A DNA stretch of 64,000 bases from Candidatus Lernaella stagnicola (GTDB taxonomy: Bacteria; Lernaellota; Lernaellaia; Lernaellales; Lernaellaceae). The notes below the pieces were generated by a model. The model had not been told where the DNA came from, searched no databases, and worked only from the letters and a program-made list of their open reading frames with translations. The position numbers and the translations under genes were made by a program. Below, piece by piece: positions 37,060-45,776 of the stretch. How positions within the stretch are numbered: position 1 is the stretch's first letter; the number at the start of each line of letters is the position of its first letter. Location: assembly GCA_030765525.1 (NCBI GenBank), contig JAVCCK010000007.1, positions 62,001 through 126,000 of the forward strand. Reading direction: 5' to 3'.

Positions 37060-38957
37060 GCGACGATCCGAAACATCCGCGCAGCGAGTTTTTCGCCGGT
37101 CTCAGTCATCGCGTCCGCCAACCCCTCAACGGCGTGCTTGAGGAATTGAACGCGCTGTTGGACACCAACTTGAATCCTTCGCAACGAAGCCTTATTGACT
37201 TGGTGCAACGGCGCGCACACGAGCTACTCGCGCTTCTCAACGACGTGTTGGACCTCGCGCGACTGCAAGCGGGTAATTTCGTGCTGGCCGACGAGCCTCT
37301 GGATCTGCTCGACGTGTTGGATAGCGTTGCGGCAAACCTGACCGATTTCTTTGGGCAGAAGCGAAACGCTCCGTTCACCCTCTTGCCTCACCCGGATACC
37401 CCGGCGCTCGTGTCGGGTGACGCCGGGCGCTTGAAACAAGCCCTACTCAATATGGCGCTGGCCACGCCGCCGCCCACCGGGTCCAGCGAGGTGTTGCTGG
37501 AAACCGCGGTGGAGGGCGAATCGCAGTATGAAACCCGCCTCGCGTTCTCGCTTCACTTGCAGGTCGAGCCGGCGGACGCGGCCCTCGCGGTGAAGATGAT
37601 CGAGGCGCTCGCCGGTTCGAGTCACGGCGAGAAAGAGCAGTTCGACGACGAGGGCGCACTGCGCTTGGCGGTGGCCGCCGAAATTGCCGCGGCGATGGGA
37701 GGCGGCCTGGAAGCCGAAACCGACGGCGGCGATGGTCTGACGTTGGTTTTTCGGGCCACATTGGGACGCGTCGAGTCGCTGAGCCACCGCGACGCGGGCG
37801 ACCCGGCGGGCTTGGAAGGCTTGCGGGTGCTCTTGGTATCCGACAGCGACGAGGCCGCCGCGCCGCTCGCCACATGGCTTGCCGAATGGAATTGCGACGT
37901 GCGCCATGTGCCGCTTATGGACGACGCACCGGCTCTTTTGCGGCAGGCGGCGGGCGAAGATGAGGCCATGCAGTTCGCGCTGATTGTCAACCACTCTCAC
38001 GGGCAAGATGCCGAGGATTTGGGTCGAACGATCAAGAGCGATCCGGACCTGCGCAACACGGCCGTGGGCTTGGTGACAAGCGTCGGTCGCCGAGGCGATG
38101 CCGCCCGACTGCGGGAGATCGGATTTTCGTTTTACCTCACTCAACCCGTTACGCAGCGGCAGTTTCGCGACGCCATGGGCATCGTGATTGAACACATCGA
38201 TTTGCCGCCGAAACAGCGGGCCGCGGCGATCATCACGCGGCATTCTTTGCGCGAACGGCAAGTGCGCGGTTTGCGCGTCGCCGTCCTCGACGACAACGCG
38301 ACGTCCCGGATGATCACCTTGCTGCTGCTGGAAAGGATGGGCTGTGAAGCCAAGGCGTTGGCGGCCGAGGAAATCCCGGCGCAGCGTTTCGACCTTGTGC
38401 TGGCGACCGAGCCGCACGTCGAGCAGTTGCTTGCCCGCAGCGGCGACACGGCGGCGGTTCCCGTCATCGCCGTAGTCGGCGAGATAGCGGGACAGCAACG
38501 CGAGGAACTACTGGCGCAGGGCGTTCGCGACGTGATCGGCAAACCTTTGACTGTAGCCGCGCTGCGCGATGCCGTGGGACGTATCGTTGCGTGGCGGGAA
38601 CAAAACGGTGCCGAAGAGGTCGCTTCACCGTCGCTTGTTGATGCGGAAACCCTGCTGCGCAACTTCGACGACGACCGCGAAATGTTGCGGGAAGTGATCG
38701 CGTTTTTCGTGCAGGACTTTGCCGAAAAGCTCGACGCGCTGCAGGCGGCGGTCGCCGCGGCGAAGGTCGAAGACGCGAAAGAAATCGCCGAGGACATGAG
38801 AGACGCGGCGGGCGGTTTGGAACTGCGACGCTTGGTTGACCTCATGGCCGAAATCACCCGTGCGGCTTCGGGCGAACGCGCATCGCAAATACCCCCACTG
38901 ATCGAGGAGGCGGCGCGGCTTTTCGCCAGAATCAAAACGGCGCTGGAAGAAATTTAG
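37056..38957 (+). CDS. Degenerate hybrid phosphorelay protein (pseudo BarA-type)
   Basis: A 633-residue soluble protein with the order HisKA, HATPase-like, REC, REC, HPt. The HisKA His18 is kept (LSHRVRQPLNG) but is followed by Arg, not Glu. The ATPase region keeps DAGRLKQALLNMA but lacks the N-box Asn and the DxGxG box. REC1 (about 255-375) has FALIVNHSHG where the phospho-Asp should be, and Gln for the conserved Lys (LTQP). REC2 (about 405-515) has FDLVLATEP, with Thr at the Asp position, though IGKP is kept. The HPt (about 526-633) reads AEDMRDAAGGL, with Glu replacing His. It is likely a non-phosphorylatable scaffold. The start overlaps the previous stop by 4 bases. Confidence 0.78.
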   Translation: MSDDPKHPRSEFFAGLSHRVRQPLNGVLEELNALLDTNLNPSQRSLIDLVQRRAHELLALLNDVLDLARLQAGNFVLADEPLDLLDVLDSVAANLTDFFGQKRNAPFTLLPHPDTPALVSGDAGRLKQALLNMALATPPPTGSSEVLLETAVEGESQYETRLAFSLHLQVEPADAALAVKMIEALAGSSHGEKEQFDDEGALRLAVAAEIAAAMGGGLEAETDGGDGLTLVFRATLGRVESLSHRDAGDPAGLEGLRVLLVSDSDEAAAPLATWLAEWNCDVRHVPLMDDAPALLRQAAGEDEAMQFALIVNHSHGQDAEDLGRTIKSDPDLRNTAVGLVTSVGRRGDAARLREIGFSFYLTQPVTQRQFRDAMGIVIEHIDLPPKQRAAAIITRHSLRERQVRGLRVAVLDDNATSRMITLLLLERMGCEAKALAAEEIPAQRFDLVLATEPHVEQLLARSGDTAAVPVIAVVGEIAGQQREELLAQGVRDVIGKPLTVAALRDAVGRIVAWREQNGAEEVASPSLVDAETLLRNFDDDREMLREVIAFFVQDFAEKLDALQAAVAAAKVEDAKEIAEDMRDAAGGLELRRLVDLMAEITRAASGERASQIPPLIEEAARLFARIKTALEEI

Positions 38958-40840
38958 TCGAGCGCGGCACTCCAACCGATTTCGTACATTCCCGGCAACG
39001 CAACCGGCAACCGGCCGCCGGGTTCGGAGAGGCCGTAGAGCACTTCCGCGGTGACCTGCAAGGCCAAGCCGCGATTGCTGTAGCTCGCCACGTAGGTACC
39101 GACGTCGGGGAAAACCATCAAGTCGTACGGCATGGCTTGCGCGACCATCACCGTGGGCAGCCCGAGGGCGAGCAGGCGGTTGACCAAGTCTTGCTGCACC
39201 TCGTCGAAATAGGCGTTGTACGTGCCGATTACGAGGAGATCCGCTCCGCTTGCCGCCGCGGCGTCCACGAGCATGTCGGCCACGAAGCCGACCGGCGTGC
39301 CTCCGTAAATCATTCCGGTCACATCCGGGTCGATGTCCTGCATGGGGCCGAGCAGGGTTTTGATCGTCATTTGCGGCCACGTGGCTTCGGGGTACATCTG
39401 CGTCACCAGCGGCCCGGTCGTGATCACGAAAACGCGGTCGTCGACATCCAGAGGCAGCAGCGCGTCCTCGTCACGCAACAGAGTGATCGCCTGCCGATGC
39501 AGCGCCAGCGACAACTCCGCGTCTTCCGGCCGGTGAACCCGTTCAGGGACGTCTTCCACGGTGCGGAACGGGTTCTCAAACAGGCAGTACTTCATTTTGA
39601 GGTTGAGGATGCGGCGCACGGACTGGTCGATTCGCGCCTCGGTAAGCCGACCATCGCCGACGGCCCCGACGACGTAATCGATTTGTTCCGCGATCGTCGA
39701 GGGATAGTCGCCCGCCTTTCCGGCGTCACGCGCTTCGAAATCCTCGAAGATGTCGATGATGATGTCTGCGCCCGCCTGAATCGCCAGCACGTCGGGCAAC
39801 TCGCCCCAATCGATGCCGGCCACAGCGTCCATGTTCAGGTCGTCGGTGATGATGACGCCTTCGAATCCCAACTCGTCACGAAGTAGCTCGGTGAGCATGC
39901 GGGAGCTGAGCGTCACGGGGTATTCGTCCTCCCAGGCCGCGTAACGCGCGTGCGTGGGCATGATCATGTCGGCGCCGGCCTCGATCGCCGCCACGAACGG
40001 CGGTAGATAGATCTCCCGGATTTCCGCTTCCGAATGCTCCGAGACGGCCCGCACGTAATGTTCGTCGCCCGGCGCGGCGGTCTGGCCGGGGAAGTGCTTG
40101 GGCGTGGCGACCACCAGGTTGCGCTGCGTGGCCTCGACGGCGGCAGCCGCGTGCTGCGAAACCCACTCCGTATTCTCCCCGAAGCAGCGCGTGTACATCG
40201 AGGCTTCCTCGTGGTCGGTCATGACGCCGAGCACCGGCGCGAGAGAGAGGTTGATGCCTGTTTCGTGCAGTTCACGGGCCATCAGGTCGTAGGCGAGGCG
40301 GGTCGCATCGGGTGAAAAGGTCGCGCCGAGTCCCATGTTGCCCGGGGTGTCGGTACCGCCGGTGAGCCCGGTCATCATCTGCGGAATGCCGCCTTCCTGA
40401 TCGATGCCGATAAACAGCGGGATGCCCGCGTCGGAGTTCAGCGCAATATTTTGCAGCTTGTTCGTGTTTTGCACGGTCCAACTGGGCCAGAAACCAAGGG
40501 TGAGCGCCACGACCTCATGGATGCCGCCGACCTGCACGTCGCCGACCATATAGGCGGCTTCCGGCAAGTCGAACCAGGGGAAGACGTTGACGGCGGTGTA
40601 GTACATCTGTGCGACTTTCTGCCGCAACGTCAGCCGGTCCAGGATGGCGTCGATTTCGCTTTCATCGACTGCGCAAAAGCTTAGCGGGGCGGGAGAGTCG
40701 TCGTTGTCGTCGTCATCGTTGTTGTCGTCGTCGTCGGCGGCGGCCGGGGCGTCGTCGTCATCGTCGTCGTCGCATGCGAAGCCAAAGGCCAACGGTAAAG
40801 AAAGCAAGAAAACGATTACCAGAATTCGCGCGACCCGCAT
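38954..40840 (-). CDS. Secreted glycoside hydrolase family 3 (NagZ-like) with acidic linker
   Basis: A 628-residue protein. The N-terminal signal is followed by a Cys at residue 23 and an Asp/Asn-only tract, suggesting a lipoprotein with a spacer. The GH3 domain shows KHFPG near residue 248 with a downstream D-x-H pair (GDEHY), as in beta-N-acetylglucosaminidases. The nucleophile segment IITDDLNMDA lies near residue 331. A GH3 C-terminal domain follows. NagZ-type enzymes are usually cytoplasmic; export here suggests cleavage of external or periplasmic amino-sugar glycans. Convergent with the phosphorelay-like gene, with a 4-base overlap of stops. Confidence 0.85.
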   Translation of the reverse strand: MRVARILVIVFLLSLPLAFGFACDDDDDDDAPAAADDDDNNDDDDNDDSPAPLSFCAVDESEIDAILDRLTLRQKVAQMYYTAVNVFPWFDLPEAAYMVGDVQVGGIHEVVALTLGFWPSWTVQNTNKLQNIALNSDAGIPLFIGIDQEGGIPQMMTGLTGGTDTPGNMGLGATFSPDATRLAYDLMARELHETGINLSLAPVLGVMTDHEEASMYTRCFGENTEWVSQHAAAAVEATQRNLVVATPKHFPGQTAAPGDEHYVRAVSEHSEAEIREIYLPPFVAAIEAGADMIMPTHARYAAWEDEYPVTLSSRMLTELLRDELGFEGVIITDDLNMDAVAGIDWGELPDVLAIQAGADIIIDIFEDFEARDAGKAGDYPSTIAEQIDYVVGAVGDGRLTEARIDQSVRRILNLKMKYCLFENPFRTVEDVPERVHRPEDAELSLALHRQAITLLRDEDALLPLDVDDRVFVITTGPLVTQMYPEATWPQMTIKTLLGPMQDIDPDVTGMIYGGTPVGFVADMLVDAAAASGADLLVIGTYNAYFDEVQQDLVNRLLALGLPTVMVAQAMPYDLMVFPDVGTYVASYSNRGLALQVTAEVLYGLSEPGGRLPVALPGMYEIGWSAALD

Positions 40841-40858
40841 GGTGTCTCCCGTCAGAAA

Positions 40859-42160
40859 TTAACCGCAAAGCCCTCCGCCGCCATCGTTATCGTCATCATC
40901 ATCGGCGTTGTTTGCGGGCTCGTCGTCGGTGTCTTCGGCAATGTCATCGTCATCATTTGTGTCGTCATCGTCGTTGTTGTCGTCATTGTTATCGTCGTTG
41001 TCGTCATTGTTATTGTCGTCGTCGTCATTGTTATCGTCGTTGTCGTCATTATTATCGTCGTCATTGTCGTCGTCATCGTCGTCACCGGGAACCAGTTCCG
41101 GCGCGTAGAAACCGGTCATGCGTTCTTCGCCGAGGCGGCTGGGAACTTCGGGAATAATGACTCCGCCCAGTGCCTTGAAGAGCTGCTCGGCGTAATCCTG
41201 CGAACCCAGGTCCGAAGGGTGCACTTCGTCCACGAGATAGTCGTCAAGCCATGTGTCGCCGTAGAACGTAATCATATCCGTAACGCTGACATCGGTCGTA
41301 TCCGCGGCGGCCTGCCGTTCGAGACCGAGGGCGATCTCAAAAATCCAGGCGGCGACGGGTTGCAGAAAATCGCCGGTGTAACTTTGGATGATCGTGCTGT
41401 TGGCGAAATTCGGGTACACGATGAAAACCACGTCGCACTCATCATTGATCGCCACGACGTTGGCCAGAATCTCCCGCAGGCGCGGCACGGCTTCCAGTGC
41501 ATATTCAGGGTGTTCGATGAAATTCAGCACGATTTGCCACATGTCGTAGGGCGGCTGCATGCCCTCGACGTAAGCGTCCAAATCGTTGCCGGTGAGGGTG
41601 AAGGTGACCAGGTCGGCATCGGACAGCAAAGGCACGAGGCGCTCTTCCCAGTAGGCTTTTTCGTCGCCGGGCAACCATTCCCAACTCCGGCTGCCGCCGA
41701 CGTGAATGTTATGCAGATCGATCTCCACCAAGTCTTCCATAATCCACTCGAAGCGCTCGGGGTACTGATGCTCGCCGCCGTACACGCCGATGCTGTCGCC
41801 GAAGGCCACCATGTTGAGGTAGCCCTCGCGGATGGCGTCGGGAACCCGCTTGGCGTGGTTGTTGCTCGTGCTTTCGTAGCCGCGCAACCCGACATCCACG
41901 AAATACGTGCCGGGGGTTATGCTCTCGAAAAGGTACTCACCGAACTCGTCGGTGATGGCTTCGATTTCCGTCTCGCCGTCCATCAAGTAGACGGAGATCC
42001 CGGGCAGCACGGCGTCTTCGCCGGAAATGTCCTGGAAATAGACCGAGCGCGAGGACTGGTCGGCGTCATGGTACACGACACCTTCGATCGTATCCTGCGC
42101 CGCGGCGGGCGTGAACACGATCAAAAGGAACAAGAACATCGATATCAGCGTGCGTTTCAT
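40859..42160 (-). CDS. Secreted SGNH/GDSL hydrolase with Asp/Asn tail
   Basis: A 433-residue exported protein (signal peptide ending TPAAA). Residues about 25-100 form a SdrD/Cna-B-like beta domain (IEGVVYHDAD...GEYLFESITPGTYFVDV). The SGNH hydrolase follows: GDS block FGDSIGV near residue 120, LTGND near 190 and DEVHPSD near 310, giving a plausible Ser-Asp-His set. The last 75 residues are almost pure Asp and Asn and end GGGGLCG. It should be an extracellular esterase or lipase-type enzyme; the substrate is unknown. It starts 18 bases upstream of the GH3 gene and is probably co-transcribed with it. Confidence 0.83.
   Translation of the reverse strand: MKRTLISMFLFLLIVFTPAAAQDTIEGVVYHDADQSSRSVYFQDISGEDAVLPGISVYLMDGETEIEAITDEFGEYLFESITPGTYFVDVGLRGYESTSNNHAKRVPDAIREGYLNMVAFGDSIGVYGGEHQYPERFEWIMEDLVEIDLHNIHVGGSRSWEWLPGDEKAYWEERLVPLLSDADLVTFTLTGNDLDAYVEGMQPPYDMWQIVLNFIEHPEYALEAVPRLREILANVVAINDECDVVFIVYPNFANSTIIQSYTGDFLQPVAAWIFEIALGLERQAAADTTDVSVTDMITFYGDTWLDDYLVDEVHPSDLGSQDYAEQLFKALGGVIIPEVPSRLGEERMTGFYAPELVPGDDDDDDNDDDNNDDNDDNNDDDDNNNDDNDDNNDDNNDDDDTNDDDDIAEDTDDEPANNADDDDDNDGGGGLCG
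40862..41087 (-). repeat. GAT/GAC/AAC trinucleotide-rich tract coding Asp/Asn tail
   Basis: Low-complexity coding DNA made mostly of Asp and Asn codons (seen on the plus strand as runs of GTC, ATC and GTT). It encodes the acidic C-terminal tail of the SGNH hydrolase and ends in a Gly-rich segment with one Cys. Comparable tracts occur at 40690-40775 and 49924-50060. Confidence 0.85.
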
Positions 42161-42234
42161 CGTTATATCTCGCCTACGTATGGGTTAACGCGTCTCCCCA
42201 ACAGAAACCCGATGCAAAGTAGCAAGTTCTGCTC

Positions 42235-42270
42235 CGCTTGAAAAGAGACGGGGCGGCTTGTTGCCGCCCC
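42235..42270 (-). terminator. Intrinsic terminator after serC
   Basis: An 8-base GGGGCGGC/GCCGCCCC stem (42250-42257 with 42263-42270) and a 5-base loop. On the minus strand it is followed by GTCTCTTTTC. It lies 30 bases after the serC stop. Confidence 0.7.
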
Positions 42271-42299
42271 GGTTCGATCGAATGAGTCTCGATTCCGTG

Positions 42300-43379
42300 C
42301 TACCCGTTCTTCTGCATGAAGTCCTTGAGGAAGGCGGCCAGATCCTGGATCGACTCCAGCGAGGTCGCGTTGTACATCGAAACGCGAATGCCGCCGACCG
42401 AACGGTGGCCCTTCAGGCCGATGAAACCGTTGGCCTTGCCTTCGGCGACGAGCTTGGCTTCCAACTCTTCCGAGGGCAGGCGGAACACGGCGTTCATCAA
42501 GCTGCGGTCTTCCACCTGAATCGGGTTGCGATAGAAGCCGCCGGAGTTGTCGATCAGGCCGTAGAGCAATTCGCCCTTGGCGCGGTTCTGTTTTTCCATC
42601 GCCTCCAGGCCGCCGAAATCGGTCAGCCACTTCAGCACATTGCGCAGCATGTAGATGCCGAAGGTCGGCGCCGTGTTGAACAGCGAGTTCTTATCGACTT
42701 GCGTCGCGTATTTGACCATCGTTGGGACGGCCGGATTACATTTCTCGATCACGTCGTCGCGGATGATCACCAGCGTCACGCCCGAGGGCCCCAGGTTCTT
42801 CTGCGCGCCCGCGTACATGATGCCGAAAGGCTTCACGTCGAAAGGACGGCACATGATATCCGAGGACATGTCGGCGACCAGCGGGATCCCCGCGGTGTCG
42901 GGGAAGTCGAAGAACTGCGTGCCTTTGATCGTGTTGTTGCTGGTGATGTGCACGTACTGCGCGTTGGGATCGAAATCGAATTCGCGCGGAATGCTCGTGA
43001 AGCTATCGCCTTCGGAACTCGCCGCTGCGCGAGCCTTGCCGACAATCTTCGCTTCCGTGAAGGCTTTCTTCGACCACGCGCCCGTGATGACGTAGTCGGC
43101 GCTTTTTTCGCCGCCCAGTAAGTTCATCGGCACATGATAGAACTGCGTGCTGGCGCCGCCCTGCAGCATGAGCACGTGGTAGTTCTCCGGCAGCTTCAGC
43201 AGATCGCGCACCATTTGGACCGCCTCGTTGTGCACGGCGTCGTATTCCTTGGAACGGTGCGAGATTTCCATGACCGACATGCCGGTGCCCTCGAAATCGA
43301 GGAATTCTTGTTGGGCATATTCCAGCGCCGCCAGGGGCAGCGCCGCCGGGCCTGCGTAGTAGTTGTGAACGCGACTCAT
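42300..43379 (-). CDS. serC: Phosphoserine aminotransferase
   Basis: A 359-residue fold-type I PLP enzyme. NYYAGPAALP at the start, LMLQGGASTQFYHVPMNLL and the PLP lysine segment YAGAQKNLGPSG identify SerC. It converts 3-phosphohydroxypyruvate and glutamate to phosphoserine in the cytoplasm. AGGAGG precedes the ATG. It is the last gene of the DUF1015-serA-serC cluster and is followed by a terminator. Confidence 0.96.
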   Translation of the reverse strand: MSRVHNYYAGPAALPLAALEYAQQEFLDFEGTGMSVMEISHRSKEYDAVHNEAVQMVRDLLKLPENYHVLMLQGGASTQFYHVPMNLLGGEKSADYVITGAWSKKAFTEAKIVGKARAAASSEGDSFTSIPREFDFDPNAQYVHITSNNTIKGTQFFDFPDTAGIPLVADMSSDIMCRPFDVKPFGIMYAGAQKNLGPSGVTLVIIRDDVIEKCNPAVPTMVKYATQVDKNSLFNTAPTFGIYMLRNVLKWLTDFGGLEAMEKQNRAKGELLYGLIDNSGGFYRNPIQVEDRSLMNAVFRLPSEELEAKLVAEGKANGFIGLKGHRSVGGIRVSMYNATSLESIQDLAAFLKDFMQKNG

Positions 43380-43403
43380 GGACCTTCCTCCTCTATATTT
43401 GCT

Positions 43404-44282
43404 TTATGAGCGTAGGAATTCTTCGATTTTCAACACCGCCACGTCGCCGACCCGCGCCAGGTTCTCTTTGCTCGAAGCGCCGATGTGCGGCGTCATGACG
43501 ACGTTGGGCGCATCGTAGAGCGGGCAGTCTTCAGCGGGCGGGTCACTGTAATATACATCCGTGCCGTAGGCGCGTACTTTGCCGCTTTCCAGCGCCGCGG
43601 CGAGGTCGTCTTCCTTGACCGTTTTGCCGCGGCCGGTGTTGATGATGATCACGCCGTCTTTCATCATCGCGATGGTTTCGGCGTTGATCATGTTTTCTGT
43701 TTCGGGCGTGAGCGGCACATGCACGGAAATGAAATCCGCCTTCTCAAAAAGCTCTTCGGCGCGTGTGACGACGATCGCATGGTCGCTGGGCTTGCCGGTT
43801 TTGCGCTGCGCAATCACGTGCATCCCGAAGGCCTTGGCGCGCTTGGCGACCTCCGTGCCGATGTTACCCAGACCGATCAACCCGAGCGTTTTGCCGTACA
43901 GTTCGGTGCGCTTGAGTTGCTTTTTCAGCCACTTGCGCTCGTGCATGCTTTCGTTGCCCGGGACGATGTTGCACGGGATGCTCAGCATCAGGGCAAGGGT
44001 CAACTCCGCCACGGCGATGGCCGAAGCCTGCGCAGTGTTGGTCGTCTGGATGCCCTTGGAGTGTGCGTACTCCCGGTCGATATTGTCCATTCCCACGCCG
44101 CCGCGAATGATGAGTTTCAGGCTTGTGGCCTCATCAATCCATTCTCGCCTACACTTCGTGGCCGAGCGCACAAGTACGATATCGGCCTCCGGAAGTCGCG
44201 CCTTGTCGTCGGTCACTTCGCCGAAGCGAGCCAACTTACTCGGCAATGCATCATCAAACGCGTCGGAAATCAGAATCAACAT
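43404..44282 (-). CDS. serA: D-3-phosphoglycerate dehydrogenase (short form)
   Basis: A 292-residue D-2-hydroxyacid dehydrogenase. The NAD-binding motif GLIGLGNIGTEVAKRAKAFGM and the catalytic segments IIRGGVGMDNID, INTGRGKTVKEDDL and TPHIGASSKEN are present. The C-terminal ASB and ACT regulatory domains of the long SerA type are absent. Context (24 bases upstream of serC) supports the phosphoserine pathway rather than another hydroxyacid substrate. GGAG lies upstream of the ATG. Confidence 0.92.
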   Translation of the reverse strand: MLILISDAFDDALPSKLARFGEVTDDKARLPEADIVLVRSATKCRREWIDEATSLKLIIRGGVGMDNIDREYAHSKGIQTTNTAQASAIAVAELTLALMLSIPCNIVPGNESMHERKWLKKQLKRTELYGKTLGLIGLGNIGTEVAKRAKAFGMHVIAQRKTGKPSDHAIVVTRAEELFEKADFISVHVPLTPETENMINAETIAMMKDGVIIINTGRGKTVKEDDLAAALESGKVRAYGTDVYYSDPPAEDCPLYDAPNVVMTPHIGASSKENLARVGDVAVLKIEEFLRS

Positions 44283-44318
44283 GGCTGCTTCTCCTTATTC
44301 CAAGTTCACGAACAAAAT

Positions 44319-44336
44319 GGGCGGCCGTGGCCGCCC
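44319..44336 (-). terminator. Terminator-like hairpin between the DUF1015 gene and serA
   Basis: GGGCGGCC (44319-44326) pairs with GGCCGCCC (44329-44336). On the minus strand it is followed by ATTTTGTTC. It sits 12 bases after the DUF1015 stop and 37 bases before serA, so it could attenuate or process the operon mRNA. Confidence 0.5.
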
Positions 44337-44347
44337 TGGAGCTTCGC

Positions 44348-45589
44348 TTAATCCTCAATCAGGCGTACCACGACACCCGAACGCAACTTTGGTTCGAACC
44401 ACGTCGACTTGGGCGGCATGACCAATCCCGCGTCGGCGATCGCCATAAGCTGGGCGATGGTGGTCGGGTGCATGGCGAAGGCCACGGCGTAACCGCCGCC
44501 GTCCACCAGTCGCATCAACTCGGCCGTGCCGCGAATGCCGCCGACGAAGTTGATTCGTTTGTCGGTACGCGGGTCGCCGATGGTGAGCAGCGGCATTAAA
44601 ACTTTCTCGTAAAGGATTTGCACGTCGAGACTGCGCACGGGATCGTTTTCCGGAACAACCCCCGGTTTGGCCCGCAGTGTGTACCACTTTCCGTCGAGGT
44701 ACATGCCGCAGGTGCGCGGCTCGGTCGGTTTGGCCTCGCTGCCGGGGCCGACGTCGAAATTCACCGCGATGCCGTCCAGCAACTGCTCCGATGTCAGGCC
44801 GTTCAGGTCGGTCACAACGCGGTTGTAATCGAGAATGCGCAACTGATCGTCGGGGAAGAGCACCGCGAGAAAGTGGTTGTACGGTTCCTCGCCGGTGTGG
44901 TGCGGATTCTTCCCCCGCCGTTCGCGGCCTATGCGAGCGGCCGACGCGCTGCGGTGGTGGCCGTCGGCGACGTAAAGCGCGGGCACTTCGGCGAACAGTT
45001 CGGCAAGTTTCTTGAGCCGCGTCGTATCGTTCACGACCCACACTGTGTGGCCGATGCCGTCCGGCGCGACGAAATCGAAGTCCGGTTTCTCCGCGCGAAC
45101 CTCGTCCACCAGCGCATCGAGGCCCGCGTTGGCCTGGTAGGTCAGGAAGACCGGCCCGGCATTCGCGTTCGTGACGTCGACCAGCCGCGTGCGGTCGTCT
45201 TCCTTGTCCTTGCGCGTATGCTCGTGCTTCTTGATCAGGTCGTTGTCGTATTCCACGACGCTGACCGCGGCCATCACGCCGACCTGCACGTGATCTCCCA
45301 TTTTTTGCTGATACACGTAGTAGCAGGGAACGGAGTCCTTCACGAGGATGCCTTCGTCGATGAACCGGCGCAGGTTATCGCGCGCGGTTTCGTACACGAT
45401 GGGCGCATACAGATCGGTGTCCGGCGGCAGGTCGATTTCCGGCTTGACCACGTGCAGGAAACTTAACGGATTGCCTTCGGCCATGCACCGGGCTTCCTCG
45501 GAATCGAGCACATCATAAGGTGGTGAAGCGACTTTTTCGACGTTGTCGGGCGTGGGGCGATAACCGCGGAAAGGCCGAACGTCTGCCAT
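44348..45589 (-). CDS. DUF1015-family protein
   Basis: A 413-residue soluble protein matching DUF1015: VRPFRGYRPTPDNVEKVASPPYDVLDSEEAR at the N-terminus, then IKKHEHTRKDKEDDRTRL and YVADGHHRSASAARIGR. The latter resembles a ParB/Srx-type nucleotide-binding motif, and family members adjoining serA/serC have been proposed to act as serine kinases or in serine metabolism. The association with serA and serC here fits that. First gene of the cluster. Confidence 0.9.
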   Translation of the reverse strand: MADVRPFRGYRPTPDNVEKVASPPYDVLDSEEARCMAEGNPLSFLHVVKPEIDLPPDTDLYAPIVYETARDNLRRFIDEGILVKDSVPCYYVYQQKMGDHVQVGVMAAVSVVEYDNDLIKKHEHTRKDKEDDRTRLVDVTNANAGPVFLTYQANAGLDALVDEVRAEKPDFDFVAPDGIGHTVWVVNDTTRLKKLAELFAEVPALYVADGHHRSASAARIGRERRGKNPHHTGEEPYNHFLAVLFPDDQLRILDYNRVVTDLNGLTSEQLLDGIAVNFDVGPGSEAKPTEPRTCGMYLDGKWYTLRAKPGVVPENDPVRSLDVQILYEKVLMPLLTIGDPRTDKRINFVGGIRGTAELMRLVDGGGYAVAFAMHPTTIAQLMAIADAGLVMPPKSTWFEPKLRSGVVVRLIED

Positions 45590-45628
45590 GTGTTTTACCC
45601 CCTTGGCTTGCGTCCGTTTCCGGGCGAA

Positions 45629-45656
45629 ACGCTAACAGAACTAGTGCCCCTGTCAA
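45629..45656 (-). promoter_or_regulatory. Possible promoter of the DUF1015-serA-serC operon
   Basis: Minus strand: TTGACA (45656-45651), 16 bases, TAGCGT (45634-45629), located 40 bases before the DUF1015 start. A perfect -35 with a partial -10. Confidence 0.45.
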
Positions 45657-45714
45657 CCGTCAATAGAAGGTCGGTTGGCGGGGTAGGGGGCGCGGCGGCA
45701 TGCCGATAAAGGGT

Positions 45715-45744
45715 TTGGGCTCACTCATGGAGTTAGTGTAGAAT
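45715..45744 (+). promoter_or_regulatory. Possible promoter of the metallo-beta-lactamase lipoprotein gene
   Basis: TTGGGC (45715-45720), 18 bases, TAGAAT (45739-45744). A ribosome binding site GGGAGGA follows at 45767 and the ATG at 45777. Confidence 0.4.
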
Positions 45745-45776
45745 GCCGATGTAAATGGGAAATCTCGGGAGGACCG

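Noticed and set aside
40609-41157. Arg/His-rich plus-strand frame of 182 residues
   Set aside because: It is the reverse complement of the Asp/Asn codon tracts of the GH3 and SGNH genes.
44388-44400. GGTTCGAACC, like a tRNA T-loop
   Set aside because: It lies within the DUF1015 coding region, and no acceptor or anticodon stem could be drawn. No tRNA was found anywhere in the window.
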